Source: Lytechinus pictus
Lineage: Eukaryota; Echinodermata; Echinoidea; Temnopleuroida; Toxopneustidae
DNA: 64,000 bases
Assembly: GCF_037042905.1 (NCBI RefSeq)
Contig: NC_087262.1
Span: forward strand, 24,528,501-24,592,500
Direction of reading: 5' to 3'
The position numbers and the translations under genes are program-made. The first letter of the stretch is position 1. Every line of letters starts with the position of its first letter. The notes under the pieces are model-generated. The model was not told the DNA's origin and made no database searches. It saw only the letters and a list, made by a program, of their open reading frames with translations. Positions 49,180 through 60,789 of this stretch are shown here, in pieces.

Positions 49180-49450
49180 GTCTTTAAATCCTCATAAGCG
49201 ACAGTGATGTCGATGCCGTGAGCGACACGGATCACCCGTCATCATCGACCAAGAAACAACAGTGGCCTAGAAAAGCGTGGTAATTGCGACTCATCGGAAC
49301 GGATCAACGTCCGAGATCTTGACGGCTATTTCGCGCCGATATCCGCGGGCAATCCGAACCGAGTAATCCATGGATACTGCGTGGTCGAGTAATCTTCTTT
49401 GCGCTCTCGAGGCAACGTCTATCCCTAATGTTGCATCGCGAAAAGAGTAC
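49180..49450. other. CpG-rich block of unknown function
   Basis: CG dinucleotides are far denser here than in the flanks (for example TTTCGCGCCGATATCCGCGG). No repeat family or long reading frame is recognised; the best frame is about 32 codons between stops. It could be an unmethylated regulatory element or an unrecognised short exon. Confidence 0.35.
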
Positions 49451-50052
49451 TTGTTCCAATATTCTTTAGTTTAATTGGTGCATTCAATATTTAGATCATC
49501 ACACCAGCGTATTTACGATCTTCTGAAAAGGTTGATAATCACGTCAAATTATTTTCAATCGAAATGATGAGAACAGAAAAATTAGACAAACAAAATCCAC
49601 CAACGAAGAACAAAGAATTTTTACAATTTTTCAGAGTCGACTTTGTGACTTTAAAGTTGATCAGCTTGCACGTGATCATGTCGTGTAGCATATTTTCAAA
49701 CCGTATATAAGAGAGATGTTTTTCAGCACGTATATTCAAGCAATTTTTAATATTTTTGAATGACGTAAAGTAGCGATAAATCAAAAGATTGTATTTAAAC
49801 GTTTCTTTTTGCGAGGTTCATTTTTTTCTCCCGTTGAATATCGAATTAATATAAATTGGCACCAATAGTTAACAAAATAAAAGAAGAAGAAATTAGAGTT
49901 TGCCAGTGCCAGTGTACATATTTTAGCTATACATGTATATCGGTCTTATATAATGCGTTTAATTTGATGCAATGATAAGAAATTCGTAATCGTGCTTGAT
50001 GTTAGTTATTAGGATCAGTTTAAATTCCAGATTTTAGTAAGTGTATACTATA

Positions 50053-50225
50053 CACTGTAAAAAATGAAGTGCTATTTTAGCACTTAAAGTGCTTGTATAG
50101 TGACTGCACTATACGAGTGCTGATTTTCTAGTTTAAATTTGAACTAAAAAATCAGCACTTGTATAGTGCAGTCACTATACTTGAAGCACTGTAAGTGCTA
50201 AATTAGCACTTCATTTTTTACAGTG
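50053..50225. mobile_element. near-perfect palindromic MITE, copy 1
   Basis: The ends are CACTGTAAAAAATGAAGTGC and its inverse, flanked by TA on both sides (50051-50052 and 50226-50227). Almost the whole 173 bp is one inverted repeat centred near 50139 (TAGTTTAAATTTGAACTA). As RNA it would form a hairpin with about 80 paired positions. It has no coding capacity, and the TA duplication suggests a Tc1/mariner-type source. Confidence 0.85.
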
Positions 50226-51180
50226 TAGGACTTCCCTTTTTACAATTCTGAAATTGACTTTGATAATCCTATATGTGTATGTCCAGTGGCTATCAGAGGA
50301 AGAATTGGACTAATTGCCAGCTAATCATCTAAATGACCCTTACCCTTTGGCCAAGTGTCCAAACGGGGGCTCAATAAATCCGTAATTTACTTGAATTCAG
50401 CTGGGATTAGACTCAGGGATGTGTATAATGTAAATGACTCTGAGCAGTCATATTGTAGCTGAACACGTGGTGATGGTGATTATAAAATATATAATATATG
50501 CCTAGGTTTCTGAATTAAAGGAGAAAATCTTTGGGATGAGAATATAATAAGTAAAAATGGGTTGAAAAGGGACAAAGAAAAAAGTGGGAGCGAAAAGGAC
50601 AGGAGAATATGAACGGATTCAAGTAACATTCAATTTTACATCTATTATTTTCATGTAAAAATACATCTAGTATTACAAGAAAGTTATCAACTGACGACAT
50701 AAAATTAACGATTTGAAAACAAACACACAGAGTTATTTTACCAAATTTCTTTAACATGTTTAAAGTGTGTAGGGTGATTTTGAACACCGATAGCGGTCAT
50801 GTCTGTGGTGGACTTTGAAATGTATGATGTAAAAAATGACTCGCGGAGATATAATTTTTATTTACATAATTATACTAAATGAAGCTTTGGTGTAAATAAA
50901 AAATAAAAGTATATATGAAATAGTCTAAAAAGCACTTCATGTGAACGGACAATGATGGACATCGGTTACAAACTTTGTTCAACTTTGCACATTGAAACAT
51001 GTGAAAACTTGAATAGGTGGATCTGAGAGCACCTTTACAGGTGCAATTATACACACCTGTGCGTTGGAACACCTCTATGTGCGAGTTTTCAGCGTAAATG
51101 TATTCCTACAATTGTAATTGTTGCGGGGTAATTTTATGTATTAAATCAATAATAAGGTTATCACCCTATATGCCTCAGCA

Positions 51181-51343
51181 CACTGTAAAATGAAGTGCTA
51201 ATTTAGCACTTACAGTGCTTATATAATGACTGCACTACGAGTGCTGATTTTCTTGTTCAAATTTGAACTAGAAAGTCAGCACTCGTAGTGCAGTCACTAT
51301 ACAAGCACTGTAAGTGCTAAATTAGCACTTCATTTTTACAGTG
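51181..51343. mobile_element. near-perfect palindromic MITE, copy 2
   Basis: It has the same family ends (CACTGTAAAATGAAGTGC and inverse) and centre (GTTCAAATTTGAAC) as the copy 1.1 kb to the left. TA follows the right end; the left flank is CA, probably a mutated TA. Its arms differ from copy 1 by small changes (TACGAGTGC replaces TATACGAGTGC), so the two copies are separate insertions or a diverged duplication. Confidence 0.85.
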
Positions 51344-51639
51344 TATTGGTAAATAAGATTCCTTGAAAACGACTTCTAATTTTTAACCACTAGGCCTATA
51401 AATAAGCCTTAGGTGGCTGACCCCACCTACCCTGTCAAGTTCTGTTAGGACTAGAATTATCCTTCTTATTTTCCCGGCCCCCTTTTATCGGTTCACGCTA
51501 ACATGCATTTTTTAATTGATAAAAAAAGAAGAAATCCATCCCGGGAAATGGAACTCCTTAGAAGAAGAGCAAGGAGGGAATACCCCCCCCCCCCTTCTTC
51601 ATCCCATCTCGTCATACGGGCAAAGACAGGTTACGATGA

Positions 51640-51900
51640 TAGCATCGAGTTCGCAGCCGTAGCCGGCGGGGGGATTAGAACCCCTACGCACCGCTGAATG
51701 CTACGGCAAAGCGAAGGCAAAAGAACCCCATACCAAATTCACGCTTCAACACGCAATCAAGTACACAACACGGGGTTGTGGGCACGCAGCTGAAGTCCGG
51801 GTGCGTTGTCCGTTCGCCGCCCGCTATGCCCCCGTGGCTATATGCCCGCTAACCCGCTAAGGTCTGCTGTACTCTAAGCAGTAGGATTTCGGACCCCTTC
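51640..51900. repeat. GC-rich block, possible SINE relic
   Basis: The minus strand contains GGGGTTCTAATCCCC, resembling a tRNA B box, but I cannot find a matching A box at the right spacing. The sequence is GC-rich, with repeated GCCCGC/GCGGGC phrases. It may be a SINE or a tRNA-derived relic. Confidence 0.3.
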
Positions 51901-52177
51901 CTTTTTAATTTATCATTGCTTTGTTAATCTCCTTTCCATTTTCTTGTTTCTTAATTTCTCTTAATGTGCCAAGCATGTGTTAGATATTAATTGGTCTGGA
52001 TACTTGAAGGAGAGAAAAAAAAAAGATTCGGACAATTTGAGAGAGGCGCGAGGACAGAGAAAAGGGAAATAACCACTTGGAAGAAAATCACCATAATTCA
52101 AGGAATCAGAACTTGTCTATTAATATTGCAGAAAACAGAGAGTGAAATTTAAAAAAATGTCACAATTTAACTTTAAA

Positions 52178-52442
52178 CAGAGGCGTACAGATGGGGGCGC
52201 TTGCCCCCCCCCCCCCCTCCCCCCAAAAAAAAATCAAGACCAAGGGGAAAAGAGAAAATGAAAGAAAATGAATGAGAGAAGGGTAAAATATCATATCACT
52301 TTCTGAATATTATGTCAAAATTTGATTTTTACAATAAAAAATGTTGAAAATTTTGCTCGCTCGCTTCGCTCACTCCCACCTTCTTTTATAAATCTCCCCC
52401 GATATGCCCCCTCAAATATTTTGGCGCATTTCGCCACTGCTT
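52178..52442 (+). repeat. poly-C dispersed repeat, plus-strand copy
   Basis: It begins AGGCGTACAGATGGGGGCGC, then a long C run, and continues through TTCTGAATATTATGTCAAAA and a GCTCGCTCGCTTCGCTC block to GATATGCCCCC. The same order appears inverted at 33336-33590. It is non-coding and the ends are approximate. Confidence 0.6.
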
Positions 52443-52529
52443 TTAAAGAAATAATGAATCAATCAACGAAAGTTTTTGTCTTTATTCGTTTGTTCGTGAA
52501 ACGTCTCGTTTTATGCTTTATGTTACATT

Positions 52530-53085
52530 AATAATAATAACTAGCATTTAGTACGCTCTCCATAGTTAACTATATCATAGCGTTTACAAACGATTTAAAA
52601 CAAAAGTACATAATAATTACAATACAAATACACGCAAAAGAAATTAATCGGAAAAGAGGTATGTTTTTAGAAGTTTCTTAAATTGATCTGAAGAGTTTGA
52701 TGATTTAATCAGGGAAGTACACTTCCCTGATTTAATGAAAGTGGGGATGTTGTTCCATTCTTTAGAAGCAGTAACACTAAATGTGCGATCACCTGTTTTT
52801 GTACGAGTTTTGGGTATGGCAAGCAAATATGGGTCTTTAGATGAACGGAGATTAGGGCGAGTTGGTCTATGGGAAGCAAGGCTATCTTAGATATATTTTG
52901 GCATCTGGTTATTAAAGGCTTTGAAGACAAAAAGAAGTAATTTAAAGACAATTCTCTTCTTTACAATACACAGACATTCTTTGGAGGCTTGTATAGATGG
53001 AGCATGCAGGAAATTGCTACCTGGATAAAGTTTATAAAAATGAGGATTGTATCTTAAGTGTATGAAATAATGGTTTATTATTTAT
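52530..53085 (-). mobile_element. non-LTR retrotransposon (LINE) 3' fragment with RT C-terminal remnant
   Basis: On the minus strand, translation from about 53085 to 52644 gives the motif series HYFIHLRYNPHF, RIVFKLLLFVFKAFNNQMPKYI, one in-frame stop, then GDRTFSVTASKEWNNIPT and a final FKKLLKTYLFSD. This order (R-I-x-F-K, K-A-F/L-N, GDR-F-SV-A-x-x-WN-x-P, FK-x-L-K-T-LF) is the hallmark of the region after the reverse-transcriptase domain in L2/CR1-like LINEs. A 3' UTR and an ATT-repeat tail follow to about 52530. The copy is 5'-truncated and dead. Confidence 0.75.
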
Positions 53086-54058
53086 AGTAAAGAGGGGTGG
53101 AGAGAGGGAGGAAAGGAGAAAGATACCTGGAACGAGAATAGCGAAATATATATGGAGTGTGTGATGAGAGAGAGAAATAATTGTGCAATATAATAAGGAA
53201 TAGATTTTGAGTCATTCATCAAATGAGTTTAGAGATCGTTTGAACGGACGCTCATATCAGTTGATATAAGTATAATAACGATACACACAAGAACCGGTAA
53301 AGATAAAACAAATCCTACGTTATAGTTTTTAAGAGTTTTAAAGCAAGTTTTTATCTTCTCATACCGGTAGTTGGTGTAAACCCTAATTTTTTAGTGCGAT
53401 CAAACCTTCACTTAAGAAAGTGCAGAGAGAGAGAGAGTACATAATAGAAGTTATGGCGATTCAAAAGGGGGAAAGGGCAAAGTAAAAACCAATCGTGTGC
53501 ATGGGAATATATAACTGGATCACACTTGGGTGCGCAGACGGACAAATCATCCTTGATATGTTGATATTTTCCCGCCATATTGGGAATTTCCCTCCGAGCA
53601 ACGAGGGTGTTGGTAAAAAATATCGCCTGCAATAAAAGATCTTTATTTTAGCTTTTAACCATTGCTGGCGAATACATGCTTTCCATTAGAATAAGGGGAT
53701 TTAATCTGGGAATATGTAAGGATATACCGTATATTGGGACACTGATTAGAAATTAACCAACGCAATTAGGCCATTTATTGGTGTGTCACCATGTCATATC
53801 GCATGCATGTCAAAGGAAGGCTGGACTACATGGTGTATAAAAAAAAAGTCAAAGCATTTTAAAGAATTTCAACCCTAATCTTTTTTTCTCTGGGGTAGTT
53901 GATACTGATTTGGGGTTTGCTAATTTTTTATATTTTGTATGAACACAATAATGTAGTTCAGAGAATTTTTTAACTTCACGTAATACGACATACAAGCATA
54001 AAGTACTTCTCTTCTTTAATACGCCTTAATGTCGGAATAGAAATATTTTGCTGTTATA

Positions 54059-54564
54059 TACATGGTGTTTATGACCATGACACCGATTGCTGTTATGACA
54101 CTGTTTTGTTGCTATTTCAACATTATTTCGGTGTTAAGTTCTACTCTGGAGGTTGTCATTAATACCAAAGTTTTACAGTGTTATTCTTTTAAAGTGAGTG
54201 GCCCTGGGAAAAAAATACTCTGAAATAACACAAAATAAGGAATATCACCTTTACCTCAATGGACATACAAGTATGTTCTGGAGAATCCCTTTTTGTAACA
54301 GACAGGCAAAAGAATGATGTTTATTGTTTTTTTAATAGATAAAATGCTTCGATGTATAACTTTGTATTTAATTGTGCCAACACCAACTTGTAAACATGAT
54401 TTTTCCAGCTCCATGCTGTTTTTTCATGTGTGATTATCAATAAAGACTCTTATTGAATTGAATTGAAATTGTAACAATTATTGATCACTCTAGAGTATAA
54501 AATAATAAGTTCAGTGACACCAAACACTGGCATTGTTGGGGTTATTTTGCTGACACACCATGTA
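54059..54564. mobile_element. possible TIR element (TACATGGTGT ends)
   Basis: TATACATGGTGT at 54057 and ACACCATGTATA ending at 54566 are perfect inverse copies, consistent with short TIRs and a TA duplication. Inverted similarity beyond the ends is weak, so chance cannot be excluded. Confidence 0.35.
54290..54470 (+). mobile_element. LINE-like 3' tail fragment
   Basis: The segment ends with ATCAATAAAGACTCTTATTG followed by a short (TTGAA)-type repeat (attgaattgaattg), a common 3' end of non-LTR elements. No reading frame is recognisable. It lies between two inverted ends at 54059 and 54564, so it may be nested in another element. The 5' limit is arbitrary. Confidence 0.35.
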
Positions 54565-54869
54565 TATATGGGAGCTGTTTCTCGGAGTACAAGCGCTCCT
54601 TTTTAAGATGCCGGTTACATATCCGTTCTATTTATACTCCGTGATCAATACAATAGAGACCGGTATCAGAGTCTGAGAGAGACAGAATCGCTCATCATAG
54701 CAAAGAGGGCTGTTCAGATTCACTTCAGTGGAAAGTAACTCGCTTGAGTGGCTCCATAAACGGTCTTATTGAGCAAATTTATATTTCAATATTTAGGGTT
54801 TAGAAAATAGCATGATTTCTTTGTGTGGATTTCGTCACCACCAATTGAAGGGGGTGATGTTCATTCTAA

Positions 54870-55220
54870 TTTCCTCTTACTTTGACACCTCCTGTTTCCT
54901 TCTCGTCTTCTTCTCTCTCTCTCTCTCATCCCTTCCCTTCTACCCATCTCTTTCTGTCTTTCTCTAACTTCCCCTGAATCATCTTTACTTTCTCCCCCTT
55001 ATTTCTGTCTCTTTTTCTATTTCTATTAAGTCATAATTTTTAGATTAATTTGCCTATCAGTCTATCCCCGTCTTTCTTTACTTTTTAAAAAGTTATCTTC
55101 TTAAAATCACTTACCACTAACCACTTACCTTTCTCTCTATATATCTTCCTCTCTATTTTTCTCTTTTCCCTCCCCCTCTCTCTCTCTCTCTCTCTCTCTT
55201 CCTCTCACTCTTTCTCTTTG
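54870..55220 (+). repeat. pyrimidine-rich CTCT tract
   Basis: An extended polypyrimidine stretch with several pure CT arrays, notably near 54912-54930 and 55175-55200. Confidence 0.8.
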
Positions 55221-55224
55221 TCTG

Positions 55225-57610
55225 TCTTTCTCCATCTCCCTTTCTAATGTTCAATATCTTTCCCAACTTTCTCTAATTAGATAATTGCATTTCATTTTTA
55301 ACTTCTCTTTCCCCCGTCTCTCAATATCTTTATTATACATCCTCCCAATTTTATCCTAAATTTCCTCTGACGCTGGTCTTTATTTCAATGTGAGACCAAA
55401 ACAACTTCTTTTGTTTGTTTGCAAACAAATGATAAATGAAAACTTTAAACCCCAACCATGAACTCGCTCTCTTGTCCCTATTTCATTCCGTTCTTTGACC
55501 CTGATATAGGTCTGTTATGAGCCCTTGACCACGACCCTAGTTACCGTGGCAACGTCTACCCCCTCTCATCTCATTCATCAAAGACCTCAAACCATTCTCA
55601 AATATCTCGAATAGAAAAAATCTTGTTAGGTTTTCGAATCTCAAGCCACCAAATCTCAAAATCCCTCTCAGAATGAAACGATGACATCGTCCAAATCCTA
55701 ACTCACTCATTATACCTTCACCTGACCGATCGAATAGTCTACTCTTAACTAGTTTCATCTCATTTTAAAGGCCAAATACACACTTTCATCGATATTATGT
55801 TTGATATTTATAATAAAATAAGGTAAATTGTTTATAGGTTCACCTGAAATGGCTCTCTCTGCATTATGTCTATAAAATGTTAGCGAACTTAATGAATCAG
55901 TTTGTTATAGGATGAATGAATGGAGAGCATCAAACAAGTTTAAAAACCCATTCAAACAGTTTCTGATAAGAAAGGTATAGAATTTTAGGGGGAAAATCTA
56001 ACAACCTGGCAGTAGGCTACCAAAGGGTAGTGTCAGGATGCTTTGAGAGGGGGAAGGCGATCTATACGTAAGTGATGGCGTTTCTCAATGGATTGAAAGG
56101 AGTATCGCGAGCGGACCCTCTTTTTCAAGATTTTAAAAGATTATACAGGCCACCCCCCCCTTACACTCCTGTTGTGTTGCCCATGTTTAAACAAATAAGT
56201 GAATTGATAATGTCTCAACTTTTCCTCATTTATTTCATTATCAAATTAAAAAAAGATATGATCATAATTACATTCTGGAGTAACAGTGCATCTAAATTAG
56301 AATAATTACACTTTCATTTTGTCCCAACAATTTTAAATCGTAACAGGCGAGTAAAACGATAAATGTTGGTTTGCTCCTTTTCTAGAATTCATCCTCATGC
56401 TGGGGTGGTGGACTTAGTCTTTTACTTCTTTCCTCGTTTTCCAGGGCACATTTCAGTTTGATGATAGAAGGATTGACCTCTAAGTGGATGAAGGGATCAA
56501 TGGCTACCATACCAGCGGATAATCAATTGAGTAAACATGAGATTCTATGATAAACATATCTATTTCTCTGCTTCACCACTAGGCACGCGAACGAGATCAT
56601 ATTGCTTACCACATGTGAACCGCAACGGGACAGGTATGCGAATCGTAAAGGTATACCTGTGATTTCTTGATAAATCCTCTAAAGGCTTGAGTTGAAATTG
56701 ACCCAATAATGGATTTTTTTTTAAGGGGAGAAAAGCTTCTTTGTTGGGTACGATGTAAGAAAAATATTGCATAAAAGGTAAATATTCACATAACAATGCG
56801 TAAAATTTACCTCCCTTCATCTTTACCCTTTTTCTGTCCCTTTCGGTTTTTCATCTCTCTTCAGCTCTAAAATTGATTTATCGAACCTAGAAGTAGAACT
56901 TATCGCTAAAGGAACAACCCAGTCCCCTTCTTTACGAGACTTTTAAACTCCCATGGACTGTGAGGAACTTTTTTAAAAATATATTATATATATACCTTTG
57001 TCGTTTTATTTGTCGCTTCTCTTGAATTGTAACTGACTTTTGAAGTATTTTTGTAATTGTTAATTTCTGCAGTAGTCATTGAACTTTCTTCTCCGAAAAG
57101 TCACTGGCTCATAATGTTGTAACCACGTTACATTTATATTTTTTGTACAGATCATATTACTTCAACGTCCTCTTATTTTTTGTTTTTATTTCCTTTTGAG
57201 ATAATTATTTATGATTATTTTCCATGACTCTTTTTCCTACAACTATTATTATTACCATCAACACAATGTTTCTTTAGAATCATTATCAAGCATACCGAGA
57301 ACAATCCAAACCCAGATTACTGTTTTATTTAAAAATCTTTTGTATAGAATACATGTTTTCCTCCTCCAATTTGACCCTAATTGATAGCTTTCGTTTGTTT
57401 GCTTTCTAAAAAAGCAAGTATTATTTCATACAATTTACTCTTTAATCTATTGTTATTCTTTTAACATTGCTTAAATATATATTTATGTTAAAATGTTCAT
57501 TATGTTCAAGGTATATAACTTTATTCTACTCCTAATCTTTCCCCATCCTCCTTTTGACATTACTTCTTCCTCTGTATACATTTCTCTTTGTATCCCCTTC
57601 TTTTATATTA
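55225..57610. other. intergenic, nothing recognised
   Basis: Pyrimidine-rich at the left, then AT-rich. A short C run occurs at about 56152. I see no gene. Confidence 0.5.
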
Positions 57611-57612
57611 TA

Positions 57613-58582
57613 CAGTGCGTATCAAAAAAAAAAGTTTACACTTAGAAAAAATCCTGTAAAAATTATACATTTGTAATATCCTGAAGATTTTTCCACATTT
57701 TAACATTGGTACAGATCCATTTAAGCAAATGACGATATAACTGTCGAAAAATATTTCCGCTTGAGTGAGCACCACTTACTTTTGAAAAGTTAGTGAAAAA
57801 TGATTTGCGCAGAACTTTGAAATTGTTATGCGAATAAAAGTAGACCTTAATTATGAAGAACACATTGGATTTAGCTAATTAAATTGATTTGAAGATATCT
57901 TTTACCTTTTTAACTAGTTTCCTTGCCCAAAACACTTCGAATAGTGCATTGCACCCCACCCCACTCCCCCACACACCGAGGCCATCATGACGATACTTGC
58001 TTTACACCGAGGCTGTGATTTACATGAAATGGCTTAGGTTTGATTTTCATTTTGTTAATCATTGTCAAGCTTAGAAAAGGTGTGGAGAAACAAATATTAA
58101 ATAAAAAAATGAAATGTAAGCCCACTTTAAATGATAAAAACTTAGTGGAAAAATGATGGAGGTGTCTGATATAAACTTTTGTTCAGATTTACTTATGTCC
58201 TCAGATCCAGCTGGCACAAAAAGGGTAAAGGTTGTGCTTACTGAGTGTTGAAATTTCAATTTGGGTGGGAAAATTGTTACAAAATGCTTGAATATATCTG
58301 TTTTATTTCAATTGACTAAAAGTGCAAGGGAAATGTATGAGAAATGTTTCGCAGGGTAACTTTGATTTCGCCCTTTCCCCTTGACACAGCGTGAAAACAA
58401 GCATTTCTGCGCAAACAGATTTCTACGAGCTTTACAAAAATGGACAGTGCTCACTCACGTGTAACATTCTGTCAAAACTTTTACTTTCATTGGATAGATG
58501 AGACCCAAACCTAAGATTATATGTGAAAAAAAATTTTAATTCCCAGGGCTTTGTACATTGATATACGTTTTTTTTTTTACTG
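57613..58582. mobile_element. about 970-bp foldback element, Tc1/mariner-like ends
   Basis: The left end is TA|CAGTGCGTATC followed by a poly-A run. The right end is an eroded inverse (GATATACG, poly-T, ACTG). GAGTGAGCAC at 57763 and TTTGCGCAGAA at 57804 recur inverted at 58448 (GTGCTCACTC) and 58405 (TTCTGCGCAAA), with the same order and spacing, which shows long inverted arms. No transposase frame remains. Confidence 0.55.
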
Positions 58583-58667
58583 TTTGTTAACTGAAATTTT
58601 ACTATGTACAAATTCATGTAAATTCAGCCTTTGGCTGCTAATTGAATTTGTTATCACAATAAATACC

Positions 58668-58720
58668 ATTTATCTATCTATCTATCTATATATGTATATG
58701 TCTGTCTGTCTGCCTGTTTG
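58668..58720 (+). repeat. CTAT/TGTC microsatellite
   Basis: A short (CTAT)n array passing into (TGTC)n. Confidence 0.8.
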
Positions 58721-59199
58721 TAGGTCTACATGTATATCCTACTTTCTGATTCTTCTCACCTATCTCATCCCGTCCATCATGATGATATTTAGGTCAAAAG
58801 GATGCCATATTTGGAGACATCTGTAAGATTGATCGTGGTATCTAGGAGAGTGAAGACCGTTTCAAAGAAAGATGACGTACGAGATATTGAAGAAGCGCTA
58901 ATAATGATGGATCGACATTTATACCGAACAAAAGAAAGTTTGCTTTGAAGTACAATAACGCACTAAATTCTGTCGCCGTCCACCCGGGGGCACGAAGACT
59001 CGGTAACCAATGTTAATTGGTAAAGTTGTATATTCTTAGAACTGAGAGGTTCTAGGTTCGATGTAATTGTAAGGGACGATGATGAGCCTATCCCCCGACC
59101 CCCTTTACATCTTTGTTTCGACCATCATCGGTGGTCTGTTTATGAAAATGAAAAATGGAAACCCATATTTCATTGTTGGAAATAAGAATCTGAGAATAG

Positions 59200-59430
59200 A
59201 AATATTCCGAAAATTCATTTTGCCCTATTGATCATGGGCCCGGTAGCCACTGTGTAGGACCAGGTCGACGAGGCTCTATCCCTTAAATGTTGAACGCCAA
59301 AAAGGGTAGCAGCAACTTTTCACCATTTTAACGTCTTTTGAGATGTTTGATCTGACGCGGCCGGAGTTTGAACCCCCGACCTCCCGGTTGTCAGACGGAC
59401 GCTCTACCAACTGACCCAACACACCGGTTA
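59200..59430 (-). mobile_element. tRNA-derived SINE, second family
   Basis: On the minus strand the head (about 59430 down to 59345) reads TGGGTCAGTTGGTAGAGCGT ... GGTCGGGGGTTCAAACTCC, with recognisable A and B boxes. The body then has GACGTTAAAATGG and GTTGCTGCTACCC. It abuts the 480-bp ATC repeat on its head side. The anticodon region is not tRNA-like. This is a different SINE family from the one at 12641. Confidence 0.7.
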
Positions 59431-59456
59431 TCGTAATTACATTGTTATCATCTCAA

Positions 59457-59629
59457 TCATCATCATCATCATCATCAACATCATCATGTTCATAATCATC
59501 ATTATCACCATCATCATCATCAACATCATCATTATCATCATCATCACCATCATCATCACCATTATCATCATCATCATCATCACCATCATCATTATCATCA
59601 TCATTATCATCACCATCATCATCACCATC

Positions 59630-59684
<55 letters not shown>

Positions 59685-59731
59685 ACATCATCATGTTCAT
59701 AATCATCATTATCACCATCATCATCATCAAC

Positions 59732-59762
<31 letters not shown>

Positions 59763-59800
59763 CCATCATCATCATCATCTTCACCATCATCATCATCATC

Positions 59801-59831
<31 letters not shown>

Positions 59832-59940
59832 CCATCATCATCATCAACATCACCATCATTATCATTATCATGATCACCATCATAGATTCATCATCACCAT
59901 CATTATCATTATCATGATCACCATCATAGATTCATCATCG
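59457..59940 (+). repeat. 480-bp ATC trinucleotide microsatellite
   Basis: A very long CATCAT array with ATT and ACC variants and several internal duplications; for example, CATCATGTTCATAATCATC occurs twice. It is open in several frames on both strands, giving Ile or Met homopolymer-like translations that are not genes. Confidence 0.95.
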
Positions 59941-60229
59941 CCGTCGTCGTCACCCATTGGTGGTGCTAAAGGTGGGAGCAGTGGTACTCCTATGATTTTC
60001 AATGGGTGAGAAATGGGTAAATTTATAAAAGAAAAACAAGATATATTTAAAAGAGATAGAGAGGGGACTAGGACTGGTAACTCTACAATGCTATTATCAT
60101 TATTTTGTATGTTTTATTGAAATAAATCAACACAAATACATATTTACAAGATTCCTTTGAGAACTGATAACGTCATCTTTAATTTGTCTTGCCCCCATCA
60201 AAATACCCTATAGTCCCGCCCTTGTCGTA

Positions 60230-60530
60230 ACCATTGCCACTACCTCCACCACCACCATCATAACCACCATTCACCATCACCACCACTGACTCCACTATCA
60301 CATCCACCATCACCTTATCGTCACCATCATAACCATCACCGAGGCCATGATCACAGTGGACATCGTTCTCATCATCATCAGCGTGGTCAGATTCATCATC
60401 CCCGTCACAAACGCAACTACTACCACCACGACCTTCATCATGACCACCATGACGATTACAACCGTAATCATCGCCCTCGTCGTTGTCATCATCGCGTCTT
60501 CTCCATTCACCGACATCATCACCAACCCAG
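60230..60530 (+). repeat. degenerate ATC/ACC tract
   Basis: It has trinucleotide composition similar to 59457-59940 but is much more diverged, with no pure run above a few units. Confidence 0.7.
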
Positions 60531-60789
60531 CAAATACCAACAGCAACCTCTCTCTAATACTATAGTCTTCAAAAGGATTCCTAATGTACTTCGATTATTA
60601 AAAATATATATATATCTGTAATTGAACGGTAGGCCTAGGTGCGGTGTCGCAGGGGGTAGGGAACGACGCCCCTATGATTTTTCAAGTAGCGAACAATGAG
60701 GAGGGGGGATGAGGGAGACAGGGGGAAGAATGAAGGAAGAAGAGTATGAAAATAAGAAGTGTGAACCATCAAGACCATGTAACTCTATA

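Noticed and set aside
59437..59917. Long Met-rich and Ile-rich frames on both strands
   Set aside because: Direct products of the ATC trinucleotide repeat.
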